Shown: one piece after another, positions 17,152 to 25,455 of the stretch | Position numbering within the stretch: the first letter of the stretch is position 1 | Layout: each line of letters opens with the position of its first letter | Source: Streptantibioticus rubrisoli | Lineage (GTDB): Bacteria; Actinomycetota; Actinomycetes; Streptomycetales; Streptomycetaceae | Length of the DNA stretch: 64,000 nt | Reading direction: 5' to 3' | NCBI RefSeq assembly: GCF_024436055.1 | Contig: NZ_JANFNH010000008.1 | Coordinates: 94,538 to 158,537, forward strand | Position numbers and translations under genes: made by a program | The notes under the pieces: generated by a model | Databases searched by the model: none | What the model saw: the letters and a program-made list of their open reading frames with translations, nothing else | What the model was told of the DNA's origin: nothing

Positions 17152-19671
17152 TCACATTCGTTCAGGCAGCTGCCACTTCTGTGCGTGCGTGCCATTGCAG
17201 TCATAGAGCTGAAGTTGGGTTTCCCGCTCGGCCGTTGCGCCGGGGTCGTCGAGGCAGCGGCCGGACTGCGGGTTGTACAGCGCCCCGTTGGGCTGTGGTT
17301 CCCAGATCTGGGCGCCGGTTCCGTTGCAGTCATAGAGCTGGACGAGCGTGCCGTTGGCGGTCGCGCCATTGGCGGCGTCCATGCACTTGCCGAGGACGGT
17401 CAGCCGGTGGTCGGAGGTGACCGTCCACTTCTGGGCGCCGGTGTGGTTGCAGTCGTAGAGCTGGATCGGGGTTCCGTTGGCGAGGGATGCCCCGCGGTCG
17501 TCGAGGCAGAGGCCCGCGATGCCGGTGACGGCTCCGCTCGGCGGGGCCGTGGTGGAGGTGAGGGTGACGGTGCCGGTCAGTGGAAGGGTGCGGGAGGAGT
17601 CGCCGACGGCGATCCGGTACCGCCCGGCGGGGGCGGTCCATCCGTGGGCGTTCTGGTCCCAGTAGGACAGGTCCTTGGTGGTGAGGGTGAAGTGGACCGT
17701 GGTGCTCGCGCCGGGCGCGAGGTCGACCCGTTGGAAGCCCTTGAGCTGGTGGGTCGGCTCGCCCGTGCTGGCCGGGTCGCCGACGTAGAGCTGGGCGACA
17801 TCAGCGCCTTGTCGGCGGCCGGTGTTGGTGACGGTCGCCGAGACGTTGACCGTGCCGTGCGCGTCGGGACCTGCCACAAAGAGGTCGTCGTACGAGAAGG
17901 TGGTGTAGGACAGGCCGTAGCCGAACGGGAACAGCGGCGTGATGTCCTTGGTGTCGTACCAGCGGTAGCCGACGTCGACTCCCTCGGAGTACCGCACCTG
18001 CCCGTTGGCGCCGGGCCACTGCTGTTGTGTGCTGGCCGGGACGTCGGTGAGGCTCCTGGGGAAGGAGACAGGCAGTTTCCCCGACGGGTTGGTGTCTCCG
18101 AAGAGCAGCGCGGCGATGGCGTTGCCGTCCTCCTGCCCTGGGTACCAGGCTTCGAAGACGCCCGCGACCTGGTCGATCCACGGCATGGTGACGGCGGAAC
18201 CGGTGTTGAGCACCACGATGGTGTGCGGGTTCCTGGCCGCGACCGCGGAGATCAGCGAGTTGTCCGCGCTCGACAGGTCGATGGTGCCGAGGTCGCTGCC
18301 TTCCGACTCGAAGGTGCTGGCGAAGACCACGGCCACCGAGGAGGAGCCAGCCAGATCGGCCGCCGAGCTGGGGTTGGAACCGTCGTCGTAGGCGACCTTG
18401 ATCCCACTGCCAGCGCGGTGGGTGATGCCCGTCAACGGGGTGACGACGTACGGTGCCTTGACGCCCGCGCTCCCGCCGCCCGCGGTCCTCGCCTTGGAGT
18501 CGGCATCCGCGCCGATCACCGCGATCGAGTGCACGGTGGAGGGCCGCAGCGGCAGCACACCACCGGCGTTCTTCAGCAGCACGCTGCCTTCCTCGGCGAC
18601 CTGACGGGCCGTCGTGGAGTGCGCGTCGCTGGTGACGACCGCGCCCGGAGAGCCGGACGGCTTCCTGTCGAACAGCCCGAAGGCGAACATCTGCCGTAGG
18701 ATCCGGCGGACCATGTCATCCAGGCGTGACTTCGCCACCTGACCGCCGTTGACTGCCGAGTTGAGCGGCGCGCCGAAGTAGCCGCCACCCGGCATCTCCA
18801 TGTCGAGGCCGTTGTAGGCGGAGTTGATGGTCGAGTGGGTGGCACCCCAGTCGGAGGTGACGAAGCCCTTGAAACCGAACTGGCTCTTCATCGCCGTGTT
18901 GAGCAGGTAGGGGTTGGCACACGCGTCCTGGCCGTTGACCCAGCTGTAGGAGCACATCACCGACGAGGCCCCGGCCCGCGCCGCGGCCTGGAACGCGGGC
19001 AGATAGATCTCCTGCATCGTCCGCTCGGAGACGTCGGCGTTGTCGGCGGCGCTGTTGCGATGGGTCTCCTGGTTGTAGACGGCCAAGTGCTTGACCTGGG
19101 CCAGCACACCCTGGCTCTGGGTGCCGGTGATGTCGGCCGCACCCATCTTCCCGGCGAGGTACGGGTCTTCGCCGAGAGATTCGAAGGCGCGCCCCCAGCG
19201 CGGGTCGCGCACGATGTTGATGGTCGGGCTCAGGGCGACGCTGGCGCCCTTGCCAGCGTCTTCCGCGCCGATGACCGCTCCGTACCGCTGCTCCAGGGCG
19301 GTGTCCCAGGTTGCCGCGCTAGCCACGGGCGCCGGTAACTGCGTCACACCGGTCATCCCGTCGCCGATACCGGCCGGACCGTCTTCCAGGCCCAGCGCCG
19401 GGACACAGAGCCGGGAAATGGCGGGCACGTTGCCCACGTAGGGCTGGGTGGAGCCGTTGCCGTGGACAAGGCTGACTTCCTTGTTCTGAGTGATCCGTGC
19501 CATCACCTCGTCGACCCGCTGGTCCACCGGCGCGGTCGAACCCACCCAGGGGCAGGAGTTGGCGGCGTGGGCCGCGGGTGCGAACACCACCGGCCCGGCC
19601 GAGGCGGCGACCAGCAGTGTCAGTGCTGCTGAGCCGCAGCGAGCGGCCCTTTGGCAAAGAGGTGAAGACAT
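17152..19671 (-). CDS. Secreted GH3 beta-glucosidase with C-terminal ricin-type (CBM13) lectin domain
   Basis: An 839-residue exported enzyme. Signal peptide about 1-36 (AHA cleavage). GH3 N-terminal domain with KHLAVYNQE and the nucleophile Asp in GFVTSDWGA (about residue 280); GH3 C-terminal domain with VLLKNAGGVLPL; fibronectin III-like domain (GTVNVSATVTNTGRRQGADVAQLYV); then a ricin B-like trefoil of about 125 residues with three QxW-type repeats (CLDDRGAS..QLYDCNHTGAQKW and two more). It hydrolyses beta-glycosides outside the cell while the lectin holds polysaccharide. ATG at 19671 with AGGAG seven bases upstream; the GTG two codons earlier is too close. A 10-bp palindrome AAGTTAACTT (19738-19747) may be its operator. 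Confidence 0.92.
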   Translation of the reverse strand: MSSPLCQRAARCGSAALTLLVAASAGPVVFAPAAHAANSCPWVGSTAPVDQRVDEVMARITQNKEVSLVHGNGSTQPYVGNVPAISRLCVPALGLEDGPAGIGDGMTGVTQLPAPVASAATWDTALEQRYGAVIGAEDAGKGASVALSPTINIVRDPRWGRAFESLGEDPYLAGKMGAADITGTQSQGVLAQVKHLAVYNQETHRNSAADNADVSERTMQEIYLPAFQAAARAGASSVMCSYSWVNGQDACANPYLLNTAMKSQFGFKGFVTSDWGATHSTINSAYNGLDMEMPGGGYFGAPLNSAVNGGQVAKSRLDDMVRRILRQMFAFGLFDRKPSGSPGAVVTSDAHSTTARQVAEEGSVLLKNAGGVLPLRPSTVHSIAVIGADADSKARTAGGGSAGVKAPYVVTPLTGITHRAGSGIKVAYDDGSNPSSAADLAGSSSVAVVFASTFESEGSDLGTIDLSSADNSLISAVAARNPHTIVVLNTGSAVTMPWIDQVAGVFEAWYPGQEDGNAIAALLFGDTNPSGKLPVSFPRSLTDVPASTQQQWPGANGQVRYSEGVDVGYRWYDTKDITPLFPFGYGLSYTTFSYDDLFVAGPDAHGTVNVSATVTNTGRRQGADVAQLYVGDPASTGEPTHQLKGFQRVDLAPGASTTVHFTLTTKDLSYWDQNAHGWTAPAGRYRIAVGDSSRTLPLTGTVTLTSTTAPPSGAVTGIAGLCLDDRGASLANGTPIQLYDCNHTGAQKWTVTSDHRLTVLGKCMDAANGATANGTLVQLYDCNGTGAQIWEPQPNGALYNPQSGRCLDDPGATAERETQLQLYDCNGTHAQKWQLPERM

Positions 19672-19933
19672 GGGCACGCTCCTGGGGGGAGGTTCAGACG
19701 ATCCGAACGAGGGAGCCGGTCCACACGCGCGTTGCAGAAGTTAACTTTGACATGATGGCGCGTCAATGCGTCCGACCCTGGTGGTCCCGTGCCCTGGCCA
19801 AACTGATCCGCGCGTCCCCGCCCAGGGAAGTTGAGTTCCCGTCAATTCCATGAAGCCGAGGAGCATTTGGCTTCAGCAGATCAGCAACTCGGCCGTCACC
19901 GGGGGGGTGGACGCGGGGAGAGATGCGCGATGG

Positions 19934-20872
19934 TCAGCGCGCGGCGTCGGCGGGCTCCGCGGGGCGCGGGGCTGACGTGCGGTGCTGTCGGGGCCGGGAG
20001 CGGGACACCGCCACGCCCGTCAGGCACAGCGCGCCGCCGAGCAGGGTCAGCCAGGCGGGCACCTCGTCCAGGAACACCCAGCTCAGTGCCACCACGATGG
20101 CCGGAACGGCGTAGGTGGTCGCGCCCATCCTGCCGGCGGGCGTGCGGGCCAGAGCGTAGCTCCAGGTGGTGAAGGCGAGAGCGGTCGGCACCACGCCGAG
20201 ATAGACCATGTTGAGGGTCGCGGACGGCGGTGCCTTCGGCAGTTCGGCGGCCAGTTGCCCGGCGAAGGGCAGGCACGCCACCGTACCCGCCAGGCAGCTG
20301 TACGCCGTGATCTGCAGCGGCGTCCCGTATGCGAGCGCGGGCTTCTGGGCGACCACGCCGGTCGCGTACGCCACCGCCGCGAGAAGGCACAGCAGCACGC
20401 CGAGCACCGAGGTGCCGCCGTTGTGTCCGGACGAGGTCGACAGGCCGACCACCAGTGCTCCGCCGAACGACACCGCCATACCGGAGAGCAGCCGCGGCGG
20501 CAGTGCCTCCCCGAGCAGCCGCGCCGCGAGCAACGCCATCAGGATCGGCCCAACGTTCACCAGGAGGGCGGCCGTCCCGGCGTCGACCAGTCGCTCGCCC
20601 CAGTTCAACGCGACCATGTAGCCGCCGAACCAAACCACCCCGGACACCAGGACGCCGCGCCGGGCGCCCCGGGACGGCAGCCCCTCGCGCCGTATCGCTG
20701 CCAGGACGACCAGCACCAGGGAGGCGGCAAGCAACCGGCCGAGCGCCAGCGCGCCCGGGGAGTAGCCAGCGACCGCGCTGCGGATGGAGACGAAGGCGGA
20801 CGCCCACGCGACCACGGAGAAAGCAGCGGCGCCGGCGGTGAGGACGCCAGGAGAGGCGAGACGGGAACTCAT
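19934..20872 (-). CDS. EamA/DMT-superfamily exporter
   Basis: A 312-residue membrane protein with ten predicted helices in two EamA halves (first half with VAWASAFVSIRSAV and ALNWGERLVDAGTAALLVNVGPIL; second with AYSCLAGTVACLPF and GVVPTALAFTTWSYALARTPAGRMGATTYAVPAIVVALSWVFLDEVP). It probably exports a small metabolite or amino acid-like compound; the substrate is unknown. ATG at 20872. A 20-bp inverted repeat at 20896-20915 lies just upstream and recurs in front of the ArsR-like gene at 20983, so the two form a regulator/exporter pair. Confidence 0.88.
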   Translation of the reverse strand: MSSRLASPGVLTAGAAAFSVVAWASAFVSIRSAVAGYSPGALALGRLLAASLVLVVLAAIRREGLPSRGARRGVLVSGVVWFGGYMVALNWGERLVDAGTAALLVNVGPILMALLAARLLGEALPPRLLSGMAVSFGGALVVGLSTSSGHNGGTSVLGVLLCLLAAVAYATGVVAQKPALAYGTPLQITAYSCLAGTVACLPFAGQLAAELPKAPPSATLNMVYLGVVPTALAFTTWSYALARTPAGRMGATTYAVPAIVVALSWVFLDEVPAWLTLLGGALCLTGVAVSRSRPRQHRTSAPRPAEPADAAR

Positions 20873-20895
20873 GCGGGCGAGCGTAGGGCGCAAAC

Positions 20896-20915
20896 ATTTC
20901 GGTGTCGACCAAAAT
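20896..20915. promoter_or_regulatory. Operator in front of the EamA exporter gene
   Basis: ATTTCGGTGTCGACCAAAAT: two 8-bp arms (7 of 8 matching) around GTCG. The same 20-bp geometry, with TTCGG-N5-ACCAAA conserved, occurs at 21713-21732 before the ArsR-like regulator gene. This is the expected binding site of that regulator. Confidence 0.6.
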
Positions 20916-20982
20916 ATCTGCGCACGGTCCTGGCACGGTCCCGGGTGTACTGGGGCGCTGAGAGGGCGTCGAGCCGCCAGGA

Positions 20983-21699
20983 TCAGTTCCAGGCGTCGGG
21001 TGTGATCCCCAGGAGGTCACGGAAGGCCCGCTCCCCGGCGTCGGTCACCCGCAACACGCGACCACCGGCGGCCACTCGCACCACCCACTCCCGACGCAGC
21101 GCCAGGGCGCACAGCCGCGCACCGGCCACCCCGCCCAGATGGCGGCGGCGCTCGGTCCAGTCCAGACATGAACTCGCCATCGGTCGGCGACCCTCGTGGG
21201 CCAGGTCGAGGCCCGCCCGAGCGCACCACTCCCGCCCCGCGTCGGTCAGCTCGAACGCGCCTTCCGTGCGGAGTAGCCCGCGCTCGTCCATCGCGTCGGT
21301 CACCGCCATGCCGAGCCGCCCGGCGAAGTGGTCGTAGCAGGTCCGCGCCCCGGCCAGCGGATCGGGCGCGGCGACTACCGGCACCGCGTGCGCCGCGTCC
21401 CGTCCCGGGGCCGCGTGCGCGGCGAGCGAGTCGACCAGGCGTGCCGTCGCTGCGTCGGCGATCCGTACGTAACCGTGGCGGCCCTGCCGCTCGGTCACAC
21501 AGATTCCGGCGTCCTGCAGCCGGGCCACATGACCGCTCGCCGTGGACGGAGACACCCCGGCGATCCGGGCCAGTTCCCCCATGCTCCACGCACGGCCCTC
21601 AAGCAGGGCCAGGCAGATGGCTGCCCGGGTCTCATCGGCCATGGCGCCGGCGAGTGCGGCGAGGCGGGCGGCGGGCGGGGCGGAACCGGTCACGTCCAC
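20983..21699 (-). CDS. ArsR-like winged-helix regulator with extended C-terminal domain
   Basis: About 238 residues: an ArsR-type helix-turn-helix (LAGAMADETRAAICLALLEGRAWSMGELARIAGVSPSTASGHVARLQDAGICVTERQGRHGYVRI) followed by a C-terminal region of about 130 residues (CYDHFAGRLGMAVTDAMDERGLL; ELTDAGREWCARAGLDL) ending LLGITPDAWN. Similar regulators sit next to EamA exporters in other streptomycetes. The frame is open to 21729, but that start would lie inside the probable operator (21713-21732), so GTG at 21699 is preferred, perhaps on a leaderless mRNA. Likely represses itself and the exporter. Confidence 0.75.
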   Translation of the reverse strand: MDVTGSAPPAARLAALAGAMADETRAAICLALLEGRAWSMGELARIAGVSPSTASGHVARLQDAGICVTERQGRHGYVRIADAATARLVDSLAAHAAPGRDAAHAVPVVAAPDPLAGARTCYDHFAGRLGMAVTDAMDERGLLRTEGAFELTDAGREWCARAGLDLAHEGRRPMASSCLDWTERRRHLGGVAGARLCALALRREWVVRVAAGGRVLRVTDAGERAFRDLLGITPDAWN

Positions 21700-21712
21700 A
21701 TCATGGCTCAAT

Positions 21713-21732
21713 ACTTCGGCCACTACCAAAGT
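21713..21732. promoter_or_regulatory. Operator in front of the ArsR-like gene
   Basis: ACTTCGGCCACTACCAAAGT: two 8-bp arms (6 of 8 matching) around CACT, same geometry as the site at 20896-20915. Confidence 0.55.
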
Positions 21733-21780
21733 GTTCGGTCGTGCCGCATGGGGGGGAGACCGGCGCCTCGGTGCTGGAGT

Positions 21781-22341
21781 TCAATCCGGCAGCGGAGACT
21801 GACCGGCGTCGTAGACCAGCACATGGCGTTCGGGAAGCAGGCGCGCCTCCGGGCTGGGCAGGTGTGGACGCAGCGTGCCGTCGTGCATGAGATGGCGTAC
21901 CCGCACCTGCCGGGCGACGACCAGGAAGTCGGAGATCATCTTGCGATGGCAGCGCCACCACACCGACTCGGCGCACATGACCGCCGTGCGTTCTGCCGCT
22001 GCCTCAGCGAGCAGGTCATCGATGGCAGCGAGGAACTGCTGCGAGCGCATGTGGATGGCGTAGCCCGCGAAGGCGCGGTTGCGCAGCGCCGTGTCGGGTG
22101 CGTCCGGGCGCGCGGTGCGCCAACCGCCGAGCCGCTTGTCCCATCGGTAGGCGATGTCGGCCTGCGGCAGCCACTCTGACATCGCGTCGCGGTTGGCATC
22201 CGGATTGTGCCGGCTCCCGGGTGCGGTCCGTACGTCGACCAGCCGACGCACCTCGGCAGCGTGCAGCAGTCCGGTCATCCGCGTCGCGTCGAGGGTGCCA
22301 TGGCCGAAGGTCAGCAGTTCGCAGGTCACCGTTGTCCTCAT
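21781..22341 (-). CDS. DUF488-family protein
   Basis: A 186-residue protein of the DUF488 family: LLTFGHGTLDATRMTGLL, LVDVRTAPGSRHNPDANRD, YRWDKRLGGWR, and AVMCAESVWWRCHRKMISDFLV, where Cys/Glu and the CHR pattern are family hallmarks. The biochemical role is not established. ATG at 22341; the longer frame to 22443 lacks coding character. It stands alone. Confidence 0.85.
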   Translation of the reverse strand: MRTTVTCELLTFGHGTLDATRMTGLLHAAEVRRLVDVRTAPGSRHNPDANRDAMSEWLPQADIAYRWDKRLGGWRTARPDAPDTALRNRAFAGYAIHMRSQQFLAAIDDLLAEAAAERTAVMCAESVWWRCHRKMISDFLVVARQVRVRHLMHDGTLRPHLPSPEARLLPERHVLVYDAGQSPLPD

Positions 22342-22979
22342 GGCGGCAAGGGCGAAGGATCTTGCTGGTTGGCAGGTACCCCGCTTCGCCCCGCGGGAAC
22401 CGGATGCCGGGAGATCCGCACCGGAACGTCGGTGGGGAGTCATCGCCGTGCGCCGGGGACGCGGGAACGCCGCGTGCCCCTCGCGTTACCGACGGTGCCG
22501 CCGATGTCACACCACTGTTCAGGCCGCCGCTCTTGACGGAATACGGCGGATGCGGTGACCGTTGGAACCGTCAGCACCTCGTTAGGCGAGGCTTCTGCGT
22601 GGACACAGGCCACTGACCCCGAACGTCGAGAGACGCCCCGGGTCAGGACAGCTCACCTCGGCACAAGGAGTGAGCCCAAGTGGCTCCCCGGCCGTCAGGC
22701 CGGGAGTACGCCGCGCAGTGCCGAAGCTCAGACGAGAGAGGTGCCCTCCCGCGCGGGGGCTCCTCGGCCATGTTGGACGACACCGCGTGTGTCTGGCCGC
22801 GAGGAGGTGAGGGACATGAGTCCTTGGTCCAGTCCAGAGCCCGCTCCTGGGCATGCTCATCCGTCCCCGCTTGATCGCGGCGCTCGTATTCGCTGAGCTT
22901 GTGCCGTATCCATCGCTGCGCACTGACGGCGATACGCGCTGAATCCCGCGATCAGGCCCTCCTCCGAGGGAGCACAGCC
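22342..22979. other. Intergenic region with a structured element and possible mobile-element relic
   Basis: 638 bases without a supported protein gene. The middle (22654-22743) folds into nested stems described separately. A 26-codon frame starting ATG at 22816 has a good ribosome site (GAGGAGG) but no recognisable product. Confidence 0.4.
22654..22743 (+). other. Structured element; possible right-end relic of an IS200/IS605-type (TnpB) element
   Basis: Seen directly: CACCTC (22654) pairs with GAGGTG (22738), TCGGCAC (22658) with GTGCCGA (22718), GAGCC with GGCTC around loop CAAGT (22672-22686), and CCCGGCC with GGCCGGG around GTCA (22687-22704). The segment GGCTCCCCGGCCGTCAGGCC followed by GGGAGTAC resembles the conserved terminal hairpin at the right end of streptomycete IS1341-like elements, where it is part of the TnpB guide RNA. 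No tnpB frame is present. It could instead be a cis-regulatory RNA for something downstream. Confidence 0.35.
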
Positions 22980-23252
22980 ATGCGCATCGAGCTGACCTGG
23001 CCGGGCCCCGAGGCCGGCCGCACGCTGACCATCCCCGTACCCGGCATCCGCGCCGAAGCCCTGCGGCCCGCGCTGGACCACGTCCGCCGGGCTGGTACGC
23101 CTGCCCTGCGCGGTGCTCTGGCCTGCGCGGAGCCCGTGGTGAGCAGCGTCGCCGGTGCCGCGGGAGCAGGGGCGCTGGTGCAGCTGGCCCTGCCGTTCGT
23201 GGTGCGCCGCGCCCAGCGATCACTTTGCGAGTCCCCGCACCGGACCGCCTGA
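22980..23252 (+). CDS. Small protein of unknown function
   Basis: 90 residues. It begins MRIELTWPGPEAGRTLTIPVPG, has a middle rich in Ala/Arg, and a hydrophobic segment near the C-terminus (VVSSVAGAAGAGALVQLALPFVV) followed by RRAQRS, which could be a membrane anchor. GAGGGAG lies eight bases before the ATG. Codon bias is typical for the window. No family recognised. Confidence 0.6.
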   Translation: MRIELTWPGPEAGRTLTIPVPGIRAEALRPALDHVRRAGTPALRGALACAEPVVSSVAGAAGAGALVQLALPFVVRRAQRSLCESPHRTA

Positions 23253-23356
23253 GCCGTCCAGCAGTGCTGGCGGGCGAGGCGGTGGCGGGGTGGTTTCCCT
23301 GCCCCGCCGCCCACGGTGCCCCACCAGGGGCACGCACCCCGCCCCCTTGAGCACCG

Positions 23357-23764
23357 TCAGCCCAGGTCGTAGTGGAAGGTGTAGGAGACCGACGGTTCGC
23401 CATGGCGGGCGGTGAAGCTGCCAGTGCCGCGTAGCCCGATCAGGTCCGCGGTGCCTGTCCCCGGCACGACCTCGAAGGTGCAGCGCACCGTGCCGTCGGC
23501 GTCGAACGAGCCGCGCTGCTCGACGACGAAGGCACCGTCCCGTCCGTCGAGTCGGCCGGTCAGCATCTCCATGCCGGTGAACGTACCGGTCTTCTCCGTG
23601 GCGTAGGCGATGGTGTACTCGCACGTGGTGTCCGCTGCCTCGATGCCACCGGAGAACGTGTTGGTCACACAGGCATGGGCCAGCTTGGGGCTCACGTCGT
23701 CCGAACTGACCGCCCGCTCCTCCCAGTTGGCGAACGTGAAGTGGCCGCTGGTCTGCGTGGGCAT
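23357..23764 (-). CDS. DUF3224-family beta-barrel protein
   Basis: A 135-residue protein of the DUF3224 family (allene oxide cyclase-like barrel): MPTQTSGHFTFANWEE at the start, FSGGIEAADTTCEYTIAYA, GMEMLTGRLDGRDGAFVVEQRGSF and GLRGTGSFTARHGEPSVSYTFHYDL at the end. Function unknown; members are often paired with WYL or TetR regulators. Here the gene is divergent from a WYL regulator with a perfect 14-bp dyad in between, so it is the probable target. GGAG precedes the ATG by six bases. Confidence 0.9.
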   Translation of the reverse strand: MPTQTSGHFTFANWEERAVSSDDVSPKLAHACVTNTFSGGIEAADTTCEYTIAYATEKTGTFTGMEMLTGRLDGRDGAFVVEQRGSFDADGTVRCTFEVVPGTGTADLIGLRGTGSFTARHGEPSVSYTFHYDLG

Positions 23765-23820
23765 GGGAACTCCAATCGATCTGCCGCAGGCGTGTCCGCG
23801 TGCGGTGTGACCAGCGTGGC

Positions 23821-23853
23821 CGCCTTACCTGACACCTTCTGTCAGGTAAGGCG
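23821..23853. promoter_or_regulatory. Perfect 14-bp inverted-repeat operator
   Basis: CGCCTTACCTGACA (23821-23834) and its exact reverse complement TGTCAGGTAAGGCG (23840-23853) flank CCTTC. It lies between the divergent DUF3224 and WYL-regulator genes, 14 bp before the latter's start. Operators of YafY/WYL-type regulators often hold TGACA-N-TGTCA. Confidence 0.8.
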
Positions 23854-23866
23854 TGACAATGGCTCC

Positions 23867-24844
23867 ATGCGCGCTGACCGGCTGCTGTGCCTGCTCCTGC
23901 TGCTCCAGAACCGTGGACGGATGACCGCCCCTGCCCTGGCCGCCGAACTGGAGGTGTCGGTCCGTACGGTCTACCGGGACATCGAGGCGCTGAGCGCGTC
24001 CGGCGTCCCGGTCCGCGCCGACCGCGGGCCCGCTGGTGGGTACCGCCTGATGGACGGCTACCGCACCCGACTGACCGGCCTCACCGATGCCGAGGCCGAC
24101 GCCCTCTTCTTTACCGGAGCACCCGGCCCGGCTCGTCAACTGGGCCTGGGCGCCGTGCTGGCAACCGCCCAACTGAAGCTGCAGGCCGCCCTCCCGGCCG
24201 AACTGGCGGAGCGGACCCGCCGCGTCCAGGAACGGTTTCATCTGGACGCACCAGCGTGGTTCCGCGACACCGACCCGGTCCCATGCCTGGCGCAGGTCGC
24301 GCAAGCGGTATGGGAACAGCGGGTGTTGCGCACCCACTACCGTCGTTGGGGCGGTGAGGTGCACCGGGAACTGCGTCCGCTCGGCATCGTCCTCAAAGGC
24401 GGCATCTGGTACCTGGTGGCATTCGCCGACGAGGCGGTACGCACCTATCGGATGTCGAGGTTCCTCGCGGTGCACACCACGGAAGAAGTCTTCGACCGCC
24501 CTGCGGGATTCGATCTGGCCGCCTTCTGGGAGGAGTCCTCCCGCCGCCTGGAGGCCGCGCTTCACCAGGGAACCGCACGACTGCGGATATCGCCGCGGGC
24601 GCGAAAGCTGTTGCCCATGCAGTTCGGTACGGCGGGCACACGCGCACTCGAAAGCGCCGGGCCACCGGACCACGACGGCTGGGTACAGGTGGAAATGCCG
24701 GTCGAGTCGCAGTCAGTCGCCGTCAGCGACCTGCTCAGACTCGGTACCGAGGCGGAGGTGCTCGGCCCTCCCGAACTCCGTCAGGCCATCGCCGAGGCCG
24801 TAACCGTCCTGGCCAACCGCTACGCGGTGGCACCCAGTGCATAA
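23867..24844 (+). CDS. WYL-domain transcriptional regulator (YafY/DeoR type)
   Basis: A 325-residue regulator: N-terminal HTH_11 (RADRLLCLLLLLQNRGRMTAPALAAELEVSVRTVYRDIEALSASGVPVRADRGPAGGYRL), a WYL domain (about 140-215; PLGIVLKGGIWYLVAFADEAVRTYRMSRFL), and a WCX C-terminal extension. WYL domains bind small ligands or nucleic acids. ATG at 23867 directly follows the 14-bp dyad, so the protein most likely autoregulates and controls the divergent DUF3224 gene. Confidence 0.9.
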   Translation: MRADRLLCLLLLLQNRGRMTAPALAAELEVSVRTVYRDIEALSASGVPVRADRGPAGGYRLMDGYRTRLTGLTDAEADALFFTGAPGPARQLGLGAVLATAQLKLQAALPAELAERTRRVQERFHLDAPAWFRDTDPVPCLAQVAQAVWEQRVLRTHYRRWGGEVHRELRPLGIVLKGGIWYLVAFADEAVRTYRMSRFLAVHTTEEVFDRPAGFDLAAFWEESSRRLEAALHQGTARLRISPRARKLLPMQFGTAGTRALESAGPPDHDGWVQVEMPVESQSVAVSDLLRLGTEAEVLGPPELRQAIAEAVTVLANRYAVAPSA

Positions 24845-25037
24845 CGGCGCGGGGCGCTGGTAACAGGCCGTGAGGGCAACCGAAACCCGCGACCGCCAGC
24901 GAGAGCGGCAAGCGGCAGCCGACGAATGACATCGGGAAACCGAATTGCGCGAGGCTCAAAGCGGTGCCCGTACTCCGGTCGCGTCACGGTGTCGAACTGT
25001 TATGCATCGTGCCGGAAAATACGGATAGCCGTAAGGC

Positions 25038-25391
25038 ATGACCGAAATCCCCACCCCCACCCACCCTCAACTGATCGGCGCCCGGCCGAGTTCCGCCGTT
25101 GAGAAGGCATACCAAACCCTGCGGAAGCAGACCGCGAGAGCTGACCCGCATGCCCAGTTCACCAAGGGTGCGTTGGAGGCCTACCGGTGGGCGATGGGCA
25201 GCGACGTCAGCGCCCCGCTCACCGGGGCCCGGACCGTCGGAGTGCCCGGCCTGCAACGGTTGACTTCCGAGATCGACACCGCGGTGGTCCAGCTGGAAGA
25301 TGTCACACAGCAGGCTGGTCCGCGTGCCTTCGCGCAAGGGGTGCACGACGCACTGGCGTGGGTATGCGGGCTGAGCGACCAAAGGCCCTGA
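25038..25391 (+). CDS. Hypothetical protein
   Basis: 117 residues, no recognised domain: MTEIPTPTHPQLIGARPSS, then helical sequence (AVEKAYQTLRKQTARADPHAQFTKGALEAYRWAMG; LTSEIDTAVVQLEDVTQQAGPRAFAQGVHDALAWVCGL). The repeated pattern around AYRWAMG and ALAWVCG suggests a helical bundle. Soluble, no signal peptide. TAAGG precedes the ATG. Codon use fits the window. Confidence 0.65.
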   Translation: MTEIPTPTHPQLIGARPSSAVEKAYQTLRKQTARADPHAQFTKGALEAYRWAMGSDVSAPLTGARTVGVPGLQRLTSEIDTAVVQLEDVTQQAGPRAFAQGVHDALAWVCGLSDQRP

Positions 25392-25455
25392 GCCAGGCAC
25401 GTCGGGGGAGCCTGGACGGCGGCCGCAGGCCAGCCGCCCAGGCTGGAACGTCCGA

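Noticed and set aside
17083..18699. 538-codon plus-strand frame
   Set aside because: It is antisense to the GH3 beta-glucosidase, which has clear motifs and a signal peptide; the plus frame is Val/Gly/Arg-rich without any domain.
22816..22896. 26-codon frame with strong ribosome site
   Set aside because: Product is Pro/His/Ser-rich without known family or conservation evidence; kept only as a remark.
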